Origin: a virus
Length of the DNA stretch: 27,473 nt
IMG/VR virus record: IMGVR_UViG_3300006108_000048
Coordinates: 1 to 27,473 of that record
Strand: one strand, 5' to 3'
Made by a program: the position numbers and the translations under genes. The first letter of the stretch is position 1, and each line of letters starts with the position of its first letter. Shown here piece after piece: positions 7,023 to 15,991 of this stretch. Under the pieces are notes generated by a model that saw only the letters and a program-made list of their open reading frames with translations, made no database searches and had not been told where the DNA came from.

Positions 7023-7682
7023 ATGGCTGAATACGATAATTCGGTTGCCTCTGATGGGTCAGTAGTTACACCACCAAGTGGTGTTATTACCGAACGAACT
7101 GGTGAACCGTCTTTACCTTCTATGGCTCGTGGTGTCGTTAAAGACACAATGCAGCAGTTGGCTGCCAACAACAGAGAACATAACTGTGATATTTGTTCTG
7201 GCTTAAATAAAGATATTGCAACGGCAAAAGCAGAAGTTATGACTTTTGTTGGAGAATTAAGAACTTCAATTGAAGGACTATTTGCTGGAACATCTACTAA
7301 TCCTGCTGTGGAAGATATTAAACAACAAATTGCGGCAGTCAAAGCAAAAGTTAAATCAATACAAAAGCAATTACAACCTATTCAAGACCAAATTAAAGCG
7401 GTGCAACAATACATTGCTGATATGCAAGCACTCATTAAAGAAATTCAATCTTTACCTGCACAATTACAAACATTATTACAGAGTTGTTTGGCTGATGCAA
7501 CAAAAGGTTTAACAGATGCGATAAAAGAAGCTAAGAGTGTTGTAACTGATACCACAAAACAAGTTACAGGAATCGTTAGTGATGCACAACAACAAGTTGG
7601 CACAATTACTCAAACAGTTTCTCAAGCAACACCTCAAACTATTACTGATGTGGTTGTTACAACAACTTCACCAACAAATTAA
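7023..7682 (+). CDS. Gln/Ala-rich coiled-coil protein between the two gp5 parts
   Basis: I do not recognise the family. The 219 residues contain a flexible start, a CDIC motif at residues 55-58, a long predicted coiled coil at about 95-175 (IKQQIAAVKAKVKSIQKQLQ and on, with Pro breaks at QPIQD and LPAQ), and a Thr/Val-rich tail. It lies exactly where T4 gp5 has its lysozyme domain and linkers, between the OB-fold gene (1 base before) and the needle gene (8 bases after). No lysozyme catalytic signature is visible. I infer a spike or hub linker, perhaps trimeric like gp5. A chaperone for the needle is also possible. Confidence 0.6.
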   Translation: MAEYDNSVASDGSVVTPPSGVITERTGEPSLPSMARGVVKDTMQQLAANNREHNCDICSGLNKDIATAKAEVMTFVGELRTSIEGLFAGTSTNPAVEDIKQQIAAVKAKVKSIQKQLQPIQDQIKAVQQYIADMQALIKEIQSLPAQLQTLLQSCLADATKGLTDAIKEAKSVVTDTTKQVTGIVSDAQQQVGTITQTVSQATPQTITDVVVTTTSPTN

Positions 7683-7690
7683 AGTAAATT

Positions 7691-8536
7691 ATGCCAAATA
7701 GCGCCTGGACAGAACCCATAGTAACCGATGCGGACAATCCGCCTCAGTATCCATATAATAATATAACACAAACCAAAGGTGGACATTCATTTGAGATGGA
7801 TGATACACCAGGTAAAGAACGTGTTCGTATGCAACACCGTTCAGGTTCATTCTTAGAAATGCAGCCAAATGGTACTGAAGTTCACAAGTTGTATGGTGAT
7901 AGTTATGAAATTGTTGCAGGCAATAAAAATGTAAAGATTAAAGGTCAATGTAATATTACTATTGAAGGTCCTTGTGTAGTTACAATTAATGGTGATAGTG
8001 TTTTCAATGTAAACGGTAATTCTACACAAAATATTAATGGTAACTTGGTACAAAATGTTAATGGAACATCTTCTGTAACCGTTTCTGGTGACATGGATTT
8101 ACAGTCAAAGAGTGATATCACCATGTCTGCACAAAATGTATACGTTAATGCTGATTTGGCTGTCCGTGGAGGAATCACATCTACATTAAGTATTTCTGCA
8201 ACCAATAATGTTACTGCTGGTATGCAGTCATATGCAAAACTTGGTTTTGTTACTCCTGGATACATTACAGCAGGTTCTCCTGTGCCTTTAAACACAGTAC
8301 CTGGTTCGATTCATACTACTGGTTGGGTTCAAGGACAGTTGGCCACATTTGGAACAATGTATGGATTGGCCGGATTACTTGGCGGAGCAGGATTAATTAA
8401 AGGTGTTACAGTTTATGGTGGTGTTGTTAAAGATCCAGTATTCTCAATGGCTCAAGACCGTGCAATCTTTAATGCTCACCGTCACTATGATTCACGCAAT
8501 GGATTGACTACCACACCTACTCTAAATAATAGTTGA
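7691..8536 (+). CDS. 5: gp5 C-terminal beta-helix spike (needle)
   Basis: This 281-residue protein matches the gp5/VgrG needle. It opens with a Pro/Tyr-rich segment, then TKGGHSFEMDDTPGKERVRM and HRSGSFLEMQPNGTEVHKLY, the standard entry into the triple-stranded beta-helix. Short repeats follow (ITIEGPCVVTINGDSVFNVN, then GNSTQNINGNLVQNVNG), about residues 85-160. The C-terminus has a Gly-rich turn and FNAHRHYDSRNG, where H263-x-H265 resembles the HxH that holds an iron ion at the tip of P2 gpV-type spikes. The needle pierces the outer membrane during contraction. The chain carries no lysozyme domain, and the OB domain is encoded two genes upstream. Confidence 0.85.
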   Translation: MPNSAWTEPIVTDADNPPQYPYNNITQTKGGHSFEMDDTPGKERVRMQHRSGSFLEMQPNGTEVHKLYGDSYEIVAGNKNVKIKGQCNITIEGPCVVTINGDSVFNVNGNSTQNINGNLVQNVNGTSSVTVSGDMDLQSKSDITMSAQNVYVNADLAVRGGITSTLSISATNNVTAGMQSYAKLGFVTPGYITAGSPVPLNTVPGSIHTTGWVQGQLATFGTMYGLAGLLGGAGLIKGVTVYGGVVKDPVFSMAQDRAIFNAHRHYDSRNGLTTTPTLNNS

Positions 8537-8546
8537 CCATAATCAG

Positions 8547-8554
8547 AATAAATA
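8547..8554 (+). promoter_or_regulatory. Possible late promoter AATAAATA at gp25
   Basis: AATAAATA fits the NATAAATA form of the T4-like late element and lies in the 22-base gap before gp25. It ends only 4 bases before the ATG, so transcripts would start at or just inside the gene. It could be an AT-rich coincidence. Confidence 0.3.
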
Positions 8555-8558
8555 AAGA

Positions 8559-8951
8559 ATGGCAATCAATAACTACATATACTCCGATTTAGACTTAACA
8601 TTCAACAAAGTTCCTGGAACTAAGGATGTTGCACGGAAATACAATGAACAGGCGGTAATCCGTTCTATTCGTAATCTTTTATCAACCAATTTGTATGAAA
8701 GATTATTTCAACCAGACATTGGAAGTAGTTTAAATAAGTTATTATTTGAGCCAGTTACTCAAGTAACAGCAATATTAATACAAAATGAAATCGCCAGAGT
8801 TATTAATAACTATGAACCTAGAGCACAAATCAGTCAGTTGAATGTTACGGCTTCACCTGATAGTAATTCGTTTAATGTTTCTTTATATGTAATTATTGGA
8901 AACCAAACAACACCTACTGCAATTAACCTAATATTAGTGAGGTCCAGATAA
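8559..8951 (+). CDS. 25: Baseplate wedge subunit gp25
   Basis: The 130-residue protein is a clear gp25/GPW family member (T4: 132 residues). The hallmark EPR motif is present (VINNYEPRAQI, about residues 84-94), together with RSIRNLLSTNLYERLFQPDI and GSSLNKLLFEP. In contractile injection systems gp25 ties the sheath to the wedge core and starts sheath polymerisation, with the EPR arginine buried in the gp6/gp7 core bundle. The stop overlaps the gp6 start (TAATG), as expected for a coupled wedge pair. No clear Shine-Dalgarno sequence precedes the start. Confidence 0.95.
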   Translation: MAINNYIYSDLDLTFNKVPGTKDVARKYNEQAVIRSIRNLLSTNLYERLFQPDIGSSLNKLLFEPVTQVTAILIQNEIARVINNYEPRAQISQLNVTASPDSNSFNVSLYVIIGNQTTPTAINLILVRSR

Positions 8952-11026
8952 TGGCCGGAGCAAATTCAAATATTCAATTAACTAGTTTGGATTTTAATTC
9001 TTTAAAAACAAACTTTAAAACCTATTTACAGGGTCAAGACGCTTTCAAAGATTATAACTTTGAAGGTTCTAGTATGGCTGTTCTTTTGGACATTTTAGCA
9101 TACAACACACAATATAATGCTTACTACCTTAATCAAGTTGCCAATGAAATGTTTTTGGATTCCGCAGTTCAAAGAGCTTCGGTTGTTTCTCATGCAAAAT
9201 TGTTAAACTATACACCAAAATCAGCAATTTGTCCAACAGCTACAGTAGATGTTGTAGTGGAAAATGTAAATGTTTCATCTTTAACACTACCAGCATACAC
9301 TATATTTCTTTCTTCATCAATTAACGGAATAAATTACACATTTGTTAATCCTGATGCATATACTGTAAATACGGATGCTAATAACACAGTTACTTTCTCT
9401 AATGTGGAAATTAAACAAGGTGTATTATCGTCTTTTAATTACACAGTTGATTCTGTGGTAAATCCAACTTATACATATGAAATTCCGGATGATGCGGTAG
9501 ACACCACAACATTGTTTGTAAAGGTACAAAATTCTAGTTCTAATTCGAACTATTCAATCTTTACAGCAGCTGATTCACATCTATCATTAGATGGTACATC
9601 TCAAGTATATTTTTTACAAGAATCTCTTTTAGGAACTTATGAGATTGTATTTGGTGATGGAATCATTGGTCAACAATTGTCAGACGGAAATATTATTAGT
9701 ATTGCATATCTTTCCACAGAAGGTAATGCGGCCGCAGGTGCCAACAGTTTCACAATTATGGATACAATTGCAGGTTATCCTGTAACTTCTGTAAATTCTG
9801 TAACACAGGCAACCACAGGTAGTAATAAAGAATCAACTGATTCCATTAAATTCCAAGCACCAAAATCATTTTCTGCACAAAAACGTGCAGTAAGTAAAAA
9901 CGATTATATTACCGCTATACAACAAAACAAATTAGGCATTTCATTTGATGCTGTTAGTGTTTGGGGTGGAGAAGAAAATAATCCTCCAGTTTATGGTAAA
10001 GTATTCATTTCTTTAAAACCATCTGGTGCTTATAATTTAACTGATACACAAAAAACTCGTATTATTAATGAAGTAATTGATCCAGTTAGTATCTTAACTG
10101 TAAGTCCTAGTATTGTGGATCCAGATTATACTTACTTAAAATTAAATGTTAATGTTGTTTATGATTCAAAGAAAACGGTATTAACTTCTTCACAAATTCA
10201 ATCAGGTGTAACGACTGCAATACAAAATTTTGCATCTTCCACATTGAATACCTTTAACTCAACTTTTAATTCTTATGAATTGTTAAGTGCTGTCCAGAAT
10301 TTTGATTCTTCAATCATTTCTAGTGACTTTGAAATTAGAATGGAAAAGAAATTTTTCCCTAATCTAATTAGTCCAGCAACCTACACTTTACAATATAATA
10401 CAACATTAGAAAAAGGTATTTTCCAAAGTGGTGTTGAAAGTTCTCCTGCTCTTACTTTCTTATCACAGAACAATTTAGCCAATACAATTACTGGCGTTTA
10501 TATTGAAGAAGTACCTTCGGTGACAAACGGAATTGAATCTATTTCAGTTTTGAATCCTGGTTTTAATTACCAATTAGCTCCAACAATCACTATTCGTGGT
10601 GATGGTACTGGTGCAACAGCTCATGCAGTAGTTGTAAATGGTTCTATTACCAATGTTGTTGTTGATACGGCTGGTTCTGGTTATACTAGTGCAATTGCAG
10701 TTGTTACTCCAGACCCTTCAGATACAACAGGACAAAATGCTGTCTTGACGGTGAACCTTGAAGGTCGTTATGGTACATTAAGAACTTACTTCAACGATTC
10801 AACAAATGTTAAAAACATATTAAACTCAAATGCAGGAACAATTGATTATCAAGAAGGCACAATCACATTAACCGATTTTGGTCCTTCACAGATTGATAAT
10901 ATTATTGGTCAATTGGCAATTTCAGTTAAACCAACCACATCAATTATTTCTTCAACATATAACAGAATTATTACAATTGATCCATATGATAATAATTCTA
11001 TTGTTGTTAATGTAACTGCCAAATAA
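8951..11026 (+). CDS. 6: Baseplate wedge subunit gp6
   Basis: The 691-residue protein corresponds to T4 gp6 (660 residues), the dimeric wedge protein that forms the inner baseplate ring with gp25 and gp53. The N-terminal core is well kept: SSMAVLLDILAYNTQYNAYY, LNQVANEMFLDSAVQRASVV and SHAKLLNYTPKSA (about residues 40-100). A beta-rich middle and a baseplate J-like region with SAQKRAVSKNDYITAIQQ follow (about 311-328). At about residues 525-585 there is a Gly/Tyr repeat (ESISVLNPGFNY and VVVDTAGSGYTSA) that also occurs in three other proteins of this window. The ATG overlaps the gp25 stop. Confidence 0.9.
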   Translation: MAGANSNIQLTSLDFNSLKTNFKTYLQGQDAFKDYNFEGSSMAVLLDILAYNTQYNAYYLNQVANEMFLDSAVQRASVVSHAKLLNYTPKSAICPTATVDVVVENVNVSSLTLPAYTIFLSSSINGINYTFVNPDAYTVNTDANNTVTFSNVEIKQGVLSSFNYTVDSVVNPTYTYEIPDDAVDTTTLFVKVQNSSSNSNYSIFTAADSHLSLDGTSQVYFLQESLLGTYEIVFGDGIIGQQLSDGNIISIAYLSTEGNAAAGANSFTIMDTIAGYPVTSVNSVTQATTGSNKESTDSIKFQAPKSFSAQKRAVSKNDYITAIQQNKLGISFDAVSVWGGEENNPPVYGKVFISLKPSGAYNLTDTQKTRIINEVIDPVSILTVSPSIVDPDYTYLKLNVNVVYDSKKTVLTSSQIQSGVTTAIQNFASSTLNTFNSTFNSYELLSAVQNFDSSIISSDFEIRMEKKFFPNLISPATYTLQYNTTLEKGIFQSGVESSPALTFLSQNNLANTITGVYIEEVPSVTNGIESISVLNPGFNYQLAPTITIRGDGTGATAHAVVVNGSITNVVVDTAGSGYTSAIAVVTPDPSDTTGQNAVLTVNLEGRYGTLRTYFNDSTNVKNILNSNAGTIDYQEGTITLTDFGPSQIDNIIGQLAISVKPTTSIISSTYNRIITIDPYDNNSIVVNVTAK

Positions 11027-11028
11027 CA

Positions 11029-13854
11029 ATGATACAAAACGACCAAAAAACATCGTTATTAGTTCCTTTTCAATTACCTGAATTTATTCGGGATAATCCT
11101 TCTTATGAAAATTTTGTTCTATTTCTTAAAGCTTATTATGAGTGGATGGAATTAGAAGGGAATGTATTGGATCGTAGTAAGAATCTATTAAATTATGATG
11201 ATATTGATTCTACCACCGATGAATTTATTGATTATTTCTTTAATGAATTTTTAGTCTATTTTCCAAAAGATATTCTTGCCGATAAGAAAAAAGTTGCCAA
11301 GATTGCCAAAGAGTTATATAATGCTAAAGGCACACCTGCATCATATGAGTTCTTATTTAAAGTTCTCTATAACTCTCCTGTTGATTTCTTCTTCACCAAA
11401 GATGCCGTATTAAGAGCATCTTCAGGAACATGGTATGAATCCAAAAGTCTTAACTTAGATACAACCAATGCAGATTTTCTCTTAACTAAAAACTATTATG
11501 TTTTTGGTGAAACAACCAAATCTTTGGCAGTCATTGAAAATGTTAGACAAGAAGGTTTAAAAACAATTCTTTATCTTTCAAACATTCAACGAGGATTTCA
11601 ATCTGGTGAATTTATTCGCATTTTAGATACAAACTATCAAGATGCCACATTTACAGATGGTGCATTAAGAGCCAAAGTCGTAGGACAAATTACACAAGTT
11701 AATATTGATCCAAACAATAGAGGACTGTTATACAATCCAGGTGATCCAGTATCAATCTATGGTGGTTTAAATTCAAATACAGGTATTGGTGCTTCTGCTA
11801 GTGTTTCAGTTACCACAAAAGGTTCAATTCAAAGTATTCGTGTCTTTAATGAAGGTTATGGTTATCGTGTTGCACCAAATACAGTCATTTCAATTTCTGG
11901 TGGTTCTACTGCTGCGGCAACTGTTACTGGTGTAGATACTGATCCAAACAAAACTGCAAACGTATCTTTAGTACCTATTAATACTATTGGTAATCAATCA
12001 AGTATTAAACTTAATGCAAACAATTATAATTTTACGGCAAATGCAAGAGCAAATTTAAATTGTTCTTTGGCCAACGCATTTAGTTTTATTTCATTTACAA
12101 CTTATCCTATTTCTGCGGTTATATTGACAAACCAAGGAACAGGATTATCTTCTGTGCCAACCATTACTGCTGATTCTTATTATCAAACAGACGATCCTAA
12201 TATTGTTGCAAATTTAAGAACTTTAGGTATTTTGGCACCATTACAGATTCAAAATGGTGGCCATGGTTATAGTGCAAACGATACAATCGTATTAACTGGT
12301 GGTGCAGGTTATGGTGCTCACGCCAATATTATTTCTGTATCAGCAAACGGTGCAATTACTGGTGTAAGATACACTTATGCAAATCCAACCGCAGGATTAC
12401 AATACTATCCATTAGGTGGAATAGGTTACAATCCAGGTAATTTACCTGCTGTATCAGTTTCTTCTGCAAACGTAGCAGCCGCAAATGCAGTTATTGTTGC
12501 ACCTGGTATTTTAGGTGATGGTGCAACATTCTCAACATCGGTTGACAAAATTGGTTCTATATCATCAATTCAAGTCACTAATCCCGGTAAAGATTACATT
12601 GATGTTCCAAGTATTTCTTTGAAGATTCAAGATATTTGTGTAAGCAACGTATCAGTTTCTTTAGTTCCACAAAAAACAAACAAGGTTTATCAAGGTGCTT
12701 CATTTAGTTCAGCAACCTATGCGGCTTATGTTGATAGTCTTACCAATTTGGTAAATTTACCAAATCCAGCAAACTCTTTATATAACTTGAGAGTTTATGA
12801 GTATAACAACACTAGACCTGATCCAACAAAACCATTAAAGATTGATACACCAAATGGTACATTGATATTAAATCTATCAACCAACTATTCAACATACAAT
12901 CCTGCAAGTAAGTATGATTCAAATGCAACAATCACTTATGGTGATGGTACCGCTAAGGCATCTGCGGTGTTTATTAATGGATTGGTATCATCACAAGGCC
13001 AATATATTAATTCTACTGGCCATTTAAGTGCATTTGACGTATTGCAAAGTTCTGAATATAATGACTTTACATATGAACTTACACTTGAAAAAGAAATTGC
13101 AGAATATAGAAACATTTTATTAGAATTGTTACATCCAGCCGGTACAAAAGTTACTGGTCGTTATTCAATGAAATCGGATGTAAGCACAACGTCAAGTTTT
13201 GTTTCTGGTTCTGTTGTAGGTCATACATTAGGATTCTATACAGGTAATCCAGGTTCTTCTGCAACGATTGTAACTAATTTTAATAATGCAAGTAATAACA
13301 TTATTCATTTCAATAGTTTGGTTGGTGCAAACTTAGAAAACTTTATTTTTGCAAACAACATTGTTGTAATGACCGATCCATATGGATTTGTTGTATCGTC
13401 TGGTGTGGCATCATCGACAGATGGTAACGCAAACAATGTTGTTATGACAGATAATGTATGGTTAACCTATGCCAATGTGGCTTACACTTATGCAAATTCT
13501 GGTGCAAACGTCATAAATATAACATCACTCACCAATTCTTATGACATTATTAATAATGGCAATTATAGAAATCCTAATAATAAATTATTAGATATTGTTC
13601 GTGTCGGTGACAAAGTATTGGTTGCAAACAATACACAAAAAACAGTAACAAAAATAGATTATGCAAATACCAGAATTTATTGTGATTCTAATTTTGCAAA
13701 CAATTCTATTTCTTTAATGTCGGTAAATAGAACATTTACAACAACAAATGTTCAAATCTATGGTCCATTGGGAACACAATACTTCCCATTGATTACGGAT
13801 GAATTAGGTAACGAAATCGTAACAGAAAATGGAAATTTCATTCTACTAGGGTAA
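11029..13854 (+). CDS. 7: Baseplate wedge subunit, gp7-like
   Basis: At 941 residues, directly after gp6 and upstream of gp8, this is the best gp7 candidate (T4 gp7: 1032 residues). T4 gp7 clasps the gp6 dimer and carries gp8 and gp10. The N-terminus is helical and conserved in type: PFQLPEFIRDNPSYENFVLF, LKAYYEWMELEGN, then KVAKIAKELYNAKGTPASYE and FLFKVLYNSPVDFFF. From about residue 190 the protein is beta-rich, with several Gly/Tyr repeats: SIRVFNEGYGYRVAP near 270, LQIQNGGHGYSAND near 405 and SSIQVTNPGKDY near 510. Residues 680-710 return to a helical ELTLEKEIAEYRNILLELLH. A beta-rich Asn-rich tail follows. Identity as gp7 rests partly on position. Confidence 0.7.
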   Translation: MIQNDQKTSLLVPFQLPEFIRDNPSYENFVLFLKAYYEWMELEGNVLDRSKNLLNYDDIDSTTDEFIDYFFNEFLVYFPKDILADKKKVAKIAKELYNAKGTPASYEFLFKVLYNSPVDFFFTKDAVLRASSGTWYESKSLNLDTTNADFLLTKNYYVFGETTKSLAVIENVRQEGLKTILYLSNIQRGFQSGEFIRILDTNYQDATFTDGALRAKVVGQITQVNIDPNNRGLLYNPGDPVSIYGGLNSNTGIGASASVSVTTKGSIQSIRVFNEGYGYRVAPNTVISISGGSTAAATVTGVDTDPNKTANVSLVPINTIGNQSSIKLNANNYNFTANARANLNCSLANAFSFISFTTYPISAVILTNQGTGLSSVPTITADSYYQTDDPNIVANLRTLGILAPLQIQNGGHGYSANDTIVLTGGAGYGAHANIISVSANGAITGVRYTYANPTAGLQYYPLGGIGYNPGNLPAVSVSSANVAAANAVIVAPGILGDGATFSTSVDKIGSISSIQVTNPGKDYIDVPSISLKIQDICVSNVSVSLVPQKTNKVYQGASFSSATYAAYVDSLTNLVNLPNPANSLYNLRVYEYNNTRPDPTKPLKIDTPNGTLILNLSTNYSTYNPASKYDSNATITYGDGTAKASAVFINGLVSSQGQYINSTGHLSAFDVLQSSEYNDFTYELTLEKEIAEYRNILLELLHPAGTKVTGRYSMKSDVSTTSSFVSGSVVGHTLGFYTGNPGSSATIVTNFNNASNNIIHFNSLVGANLENFIFANNIVVMTDPYGFVVSSGVASSTDGNANNVVMTDNVWLTYANVAYTYANSGANVINITSLTNSYDIINNGNYRNPNNKLLDIVRVGDKVLVANNTQKTVTKIDYANTRIYCDSNFANNSISLMSVNRTFTTTNVQIYGPLGTQYFPLITDELGNEIVTENGNFILLG

Positions 13855-13857
13855 GAA

Positions 13858-15978
13858 ATGTCAACAGTAAAAATATCACAACTCCCATTATTATCATCAC
13901 TCAATGCTAATACCTCAAACTCATTGTTTATGGGCGTGGATTTGCCAACAGGTACTACTGGAAAGTTTACAGCACACACTTTAGCACAAGGTCTTTTTTC
14001 GAATGAAATTTTAAACGTAGGTTTGAACCAACAGAACTTACCTAATACGGTTGCTCAGTTTGCTTTATCTGGCGAATCTTATATTCAAACAAACCTAGTT
14101 AATACAAATGATGACGGTACGGCTGATATTGTTGTAACTGCAAACGTGGGTTCAGGTGGTTCAGATTCAACTAACTTTATTGACATGGGTTGGGCTAATA
14201 AGAACTATCAACCAGGTTTAGAATTTAATAATATTGGTAATGCAGTTAATGCTAATGATGGATATTTGTATGCTCAAGGTGCCGCAGGACAAGTTTATGG
14301 CAATTTAATTGTAGGTACAACTTCTACTTCTGGTCAAGTAAAATTTATTGCTGGCGGTGGCCAAGCAGCAAATATTGTTGCAAGAATGACTTCTACTGGA
14401 TTGGTATTAAACACACAATCATCAATTACATTCTCAGATGGTTCGGTACAATCTACTGCTGCAGCATCTTTAGCATATGCACAAGCGGCTTTTGCTTCTG
14501 CAAATACCAATGCAAATAATATTTCTTATCAATCGAATGTAGATTTAGCACAAAACACAACAATTACCGCAGTAAATCAATTTGCTCAGAGTGCTTATAA
14601 TGTTGCCAATAATGCTAATAATTTAGTTAATTATCAAACAGGTATTGATGTTACTCAAAATGCTGCCATTGTTGCTGTAAATCAATTTGCTCAGAGTGCA
14701 TACAATTCAGCAAATACTAATGCAAATAATATTTCCTATCGAAATGGTGTTGATGTTACTCAAAATAACAACACACAATTGGCATGGAATCTTGCTAACA
14801 CGGCAGTTCAAAACAGTTCAAACATTCTTTTACCAGGCAACGTAACATTTAATGGTGCCAATACATTCTTTAATAGTAATATTGTAACCTTTGGTACAAT
14901 GACTACAACAGGTAATGTTGTAACAACTGGTAATTTAACTGCAACAGGACCAGTAACATTCAATGGGAACTTTATTAATAACGGCCAAACCACAAACAAT
15001 GGTAATACTATTAATAATGGTAACTTAACAACGACAGGTAATGTTGTAAGTGTCGGTTATTTAACTGCAAACGGACAATCAACATTTAATGGTAACTTGA
15101 TTATTAATGGTGTAACTTATAATAATGGCATTACTTATTTGAATGGAAATACCACAACAACTGGTAGTTTCATTATGACCAATCCAAATTTTGCACCGAA
15201 TTCTTTTGCAATTGGTATCATTGGTTCAACTAGTGGTCAAACACAAATGCCAATTGCTGATGGCACAATGTTGCAAATTACAGGTAAAGATAACACCAAT
15301 TCCAAATTAATTATTGATGCAGCTGGTACTGGTGTATACTCTCTCATCAATGGCCGTTCTATGCGTGGATTGGCCAATACTCCTAGTGCTTTGTTATCTG
15401 GTGACATTTTAGTTAAATTTGGCGGTAATGGATACGGAACAACAGGATTTGGTTCTGGTGTAAACGTTGGTGGTGCATATATGCAATATGTTGCTGCTGA
15501 AAACTTTTCCGATACAAATAAAGGCACTAATATTGTATTTGGTTCAACACCAGTTGGTTCAAATACAATAACAACAGCACTTACAATTTCAGGAAATACA
15601 ACTACCGCAAATACATTAGTTGCAAATACTTTAGTGTATGGTTCTGCTACTGCTAACGGAATGGTAACACAGTTAACCAGCAAATCTACAGCAGTAACAG
15701 CAAACGGAATGTCTGGTCAAATTACCATGAACAATGCTGCACTCAATCATGGAACGCAAGTTGTATTTACAGTTAATAACAGTTATGTTCAACACGTTAA
15801 TGACATTCCAATTGTTGCAATACAAAATCCTATTACTGCTGGACAATATATTGCATCAGTTGCTGCGGTTCGTGCGGGAAGTTTTGATATTATGGTTTCT
15901 AACTTAGGTGCAGGCCCAGCACAAGATAAATCTGATGCAATTATATTAAATTGGGCACTAATAAGAGTTGGATCATAG
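13858..15978 (+). CDS. Tail fibre with C-terminal knob, between gp7 and gp8
   Basis: The 706 residues have a fibre layout. The N-terminus (MSTVKISQLPLLSSLNANTS) resembles attachment modules of phage fibres. Three tandem repeats of 33-35 residues (212-314) probably form a trimeric stalk, and Asn/Gly repeats with a step near six residues follow (about 346-438). The C-terminal 105 residues (from MVTQLTSKSTAVTANGMSGQ, 602 onward, ending in AIILNWALIRVGS) look like the knob domain found at the tip of many phage fibres, the probable receptor-binding part. There is no S74 chaperone. It lies 3 bases after the gp7-like gene and 13 bases before gp8, so it is made with the wedge and is probably attached to it. 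Its target is unknown. Confidence 0.75.
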   Translation: MSTVKISQLPLLSSLNANTSNSLFMGVDLPTGTTGKFTAHTLAQGLFSNEILNVGLNQQNLPNTVAQFALSGESYIQTNLVNTNDDGTADIVVTANVGSGGSDSTNFIDMGWANKNYQPGLEFNNIGNAVNANDGYLYAQGAAGQVYGNLIVGTTSTSGQVKFIAGGGQAANIVARMTSTGLVLNTQSSITFSDGSVQSTAAASLAYAQAAFASANTNANNISYQSNVDLAQNTTITAVNQFAQSAYNVANNANNLVNYQTGIDVTQNAAIVAVNQFAQSAYNSANTNANNISYRNGVDVTQNNNTQLAWNLANTAVQNSSNILLPGNVTFNGANTFFNSNIVTFGTMTTTGNVVTTGNLTATGPVTFNGNFINNGQTTNNGNTINNGNLTTTGNVVSVGYLTANGQSTFNGNLIINGVTYNNGITYLNGNTTTTGSFIMTNPNFAPNSFAIGIIGSTSGQTQMPIADGTMLQITGKDNTNSKLIIDAAGTGVYSLINGRSMRGLANTPSALLSGDILVKFGGNGYGTTGFGSGVNVGGAYMQYVAAENFSDTNKGTNIVFGSTPVGSNTITTALTISGNTTTANTLVANTLVYGSATANGMVTQLTSKSTAVTANGMSGQITMNNAALNHGTQVVFTVNNSYVQHVNDIPIVAIQNPITAGQYIASVAAVRAGSFDIMVSNLGAGPAQDKSDAIILNWALIRVGS
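14491..14799 (+). repeat. Three tandem 33-35 residue repeats in the fibre stalk
   Basis: The units start at 14491, 14590 and 14695. They share the pattern SA(Y)N-x-AN-x-NANN-x(2)-Y, then (I/V)DVTQN and AVNQFAQ. Units 1 and 2 end in the same VNQFAQ, and units 1 and 3 share NTNANNISY. DNA identity between units is high (for example TCAATTTGCTCAGAGTGC occurs twice), which points to recent duplication or ongoing recombination. Confidence 0.75.
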
Positions 15979-15979
15979 A

Positions 15980-15987
15980 GATAAATA
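15980..15987 (+). promoter_or_regulatory. Possible late promoter GATAAATA at gp8
   Basis: GATAAATA matches NATAAATA and lies in the only gap between the fibre gene and gp8, ending 4 bases before the gp8 ATG. The spacing is the same as at gp25. AGAG further upstream could be a weak ribosome binding site instead. Confidence 0.3.
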
Positions 15988-15991
15988 AATC

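Noticed and set aside
15237-15683. Minus-strand frame of 148 codons inside the fibre gene
   Set aside because: It is antisense to the coherent fibre frame. Its Pro/Val-rich composition is the complement of Gly/Asn/Thr-rich repeats.
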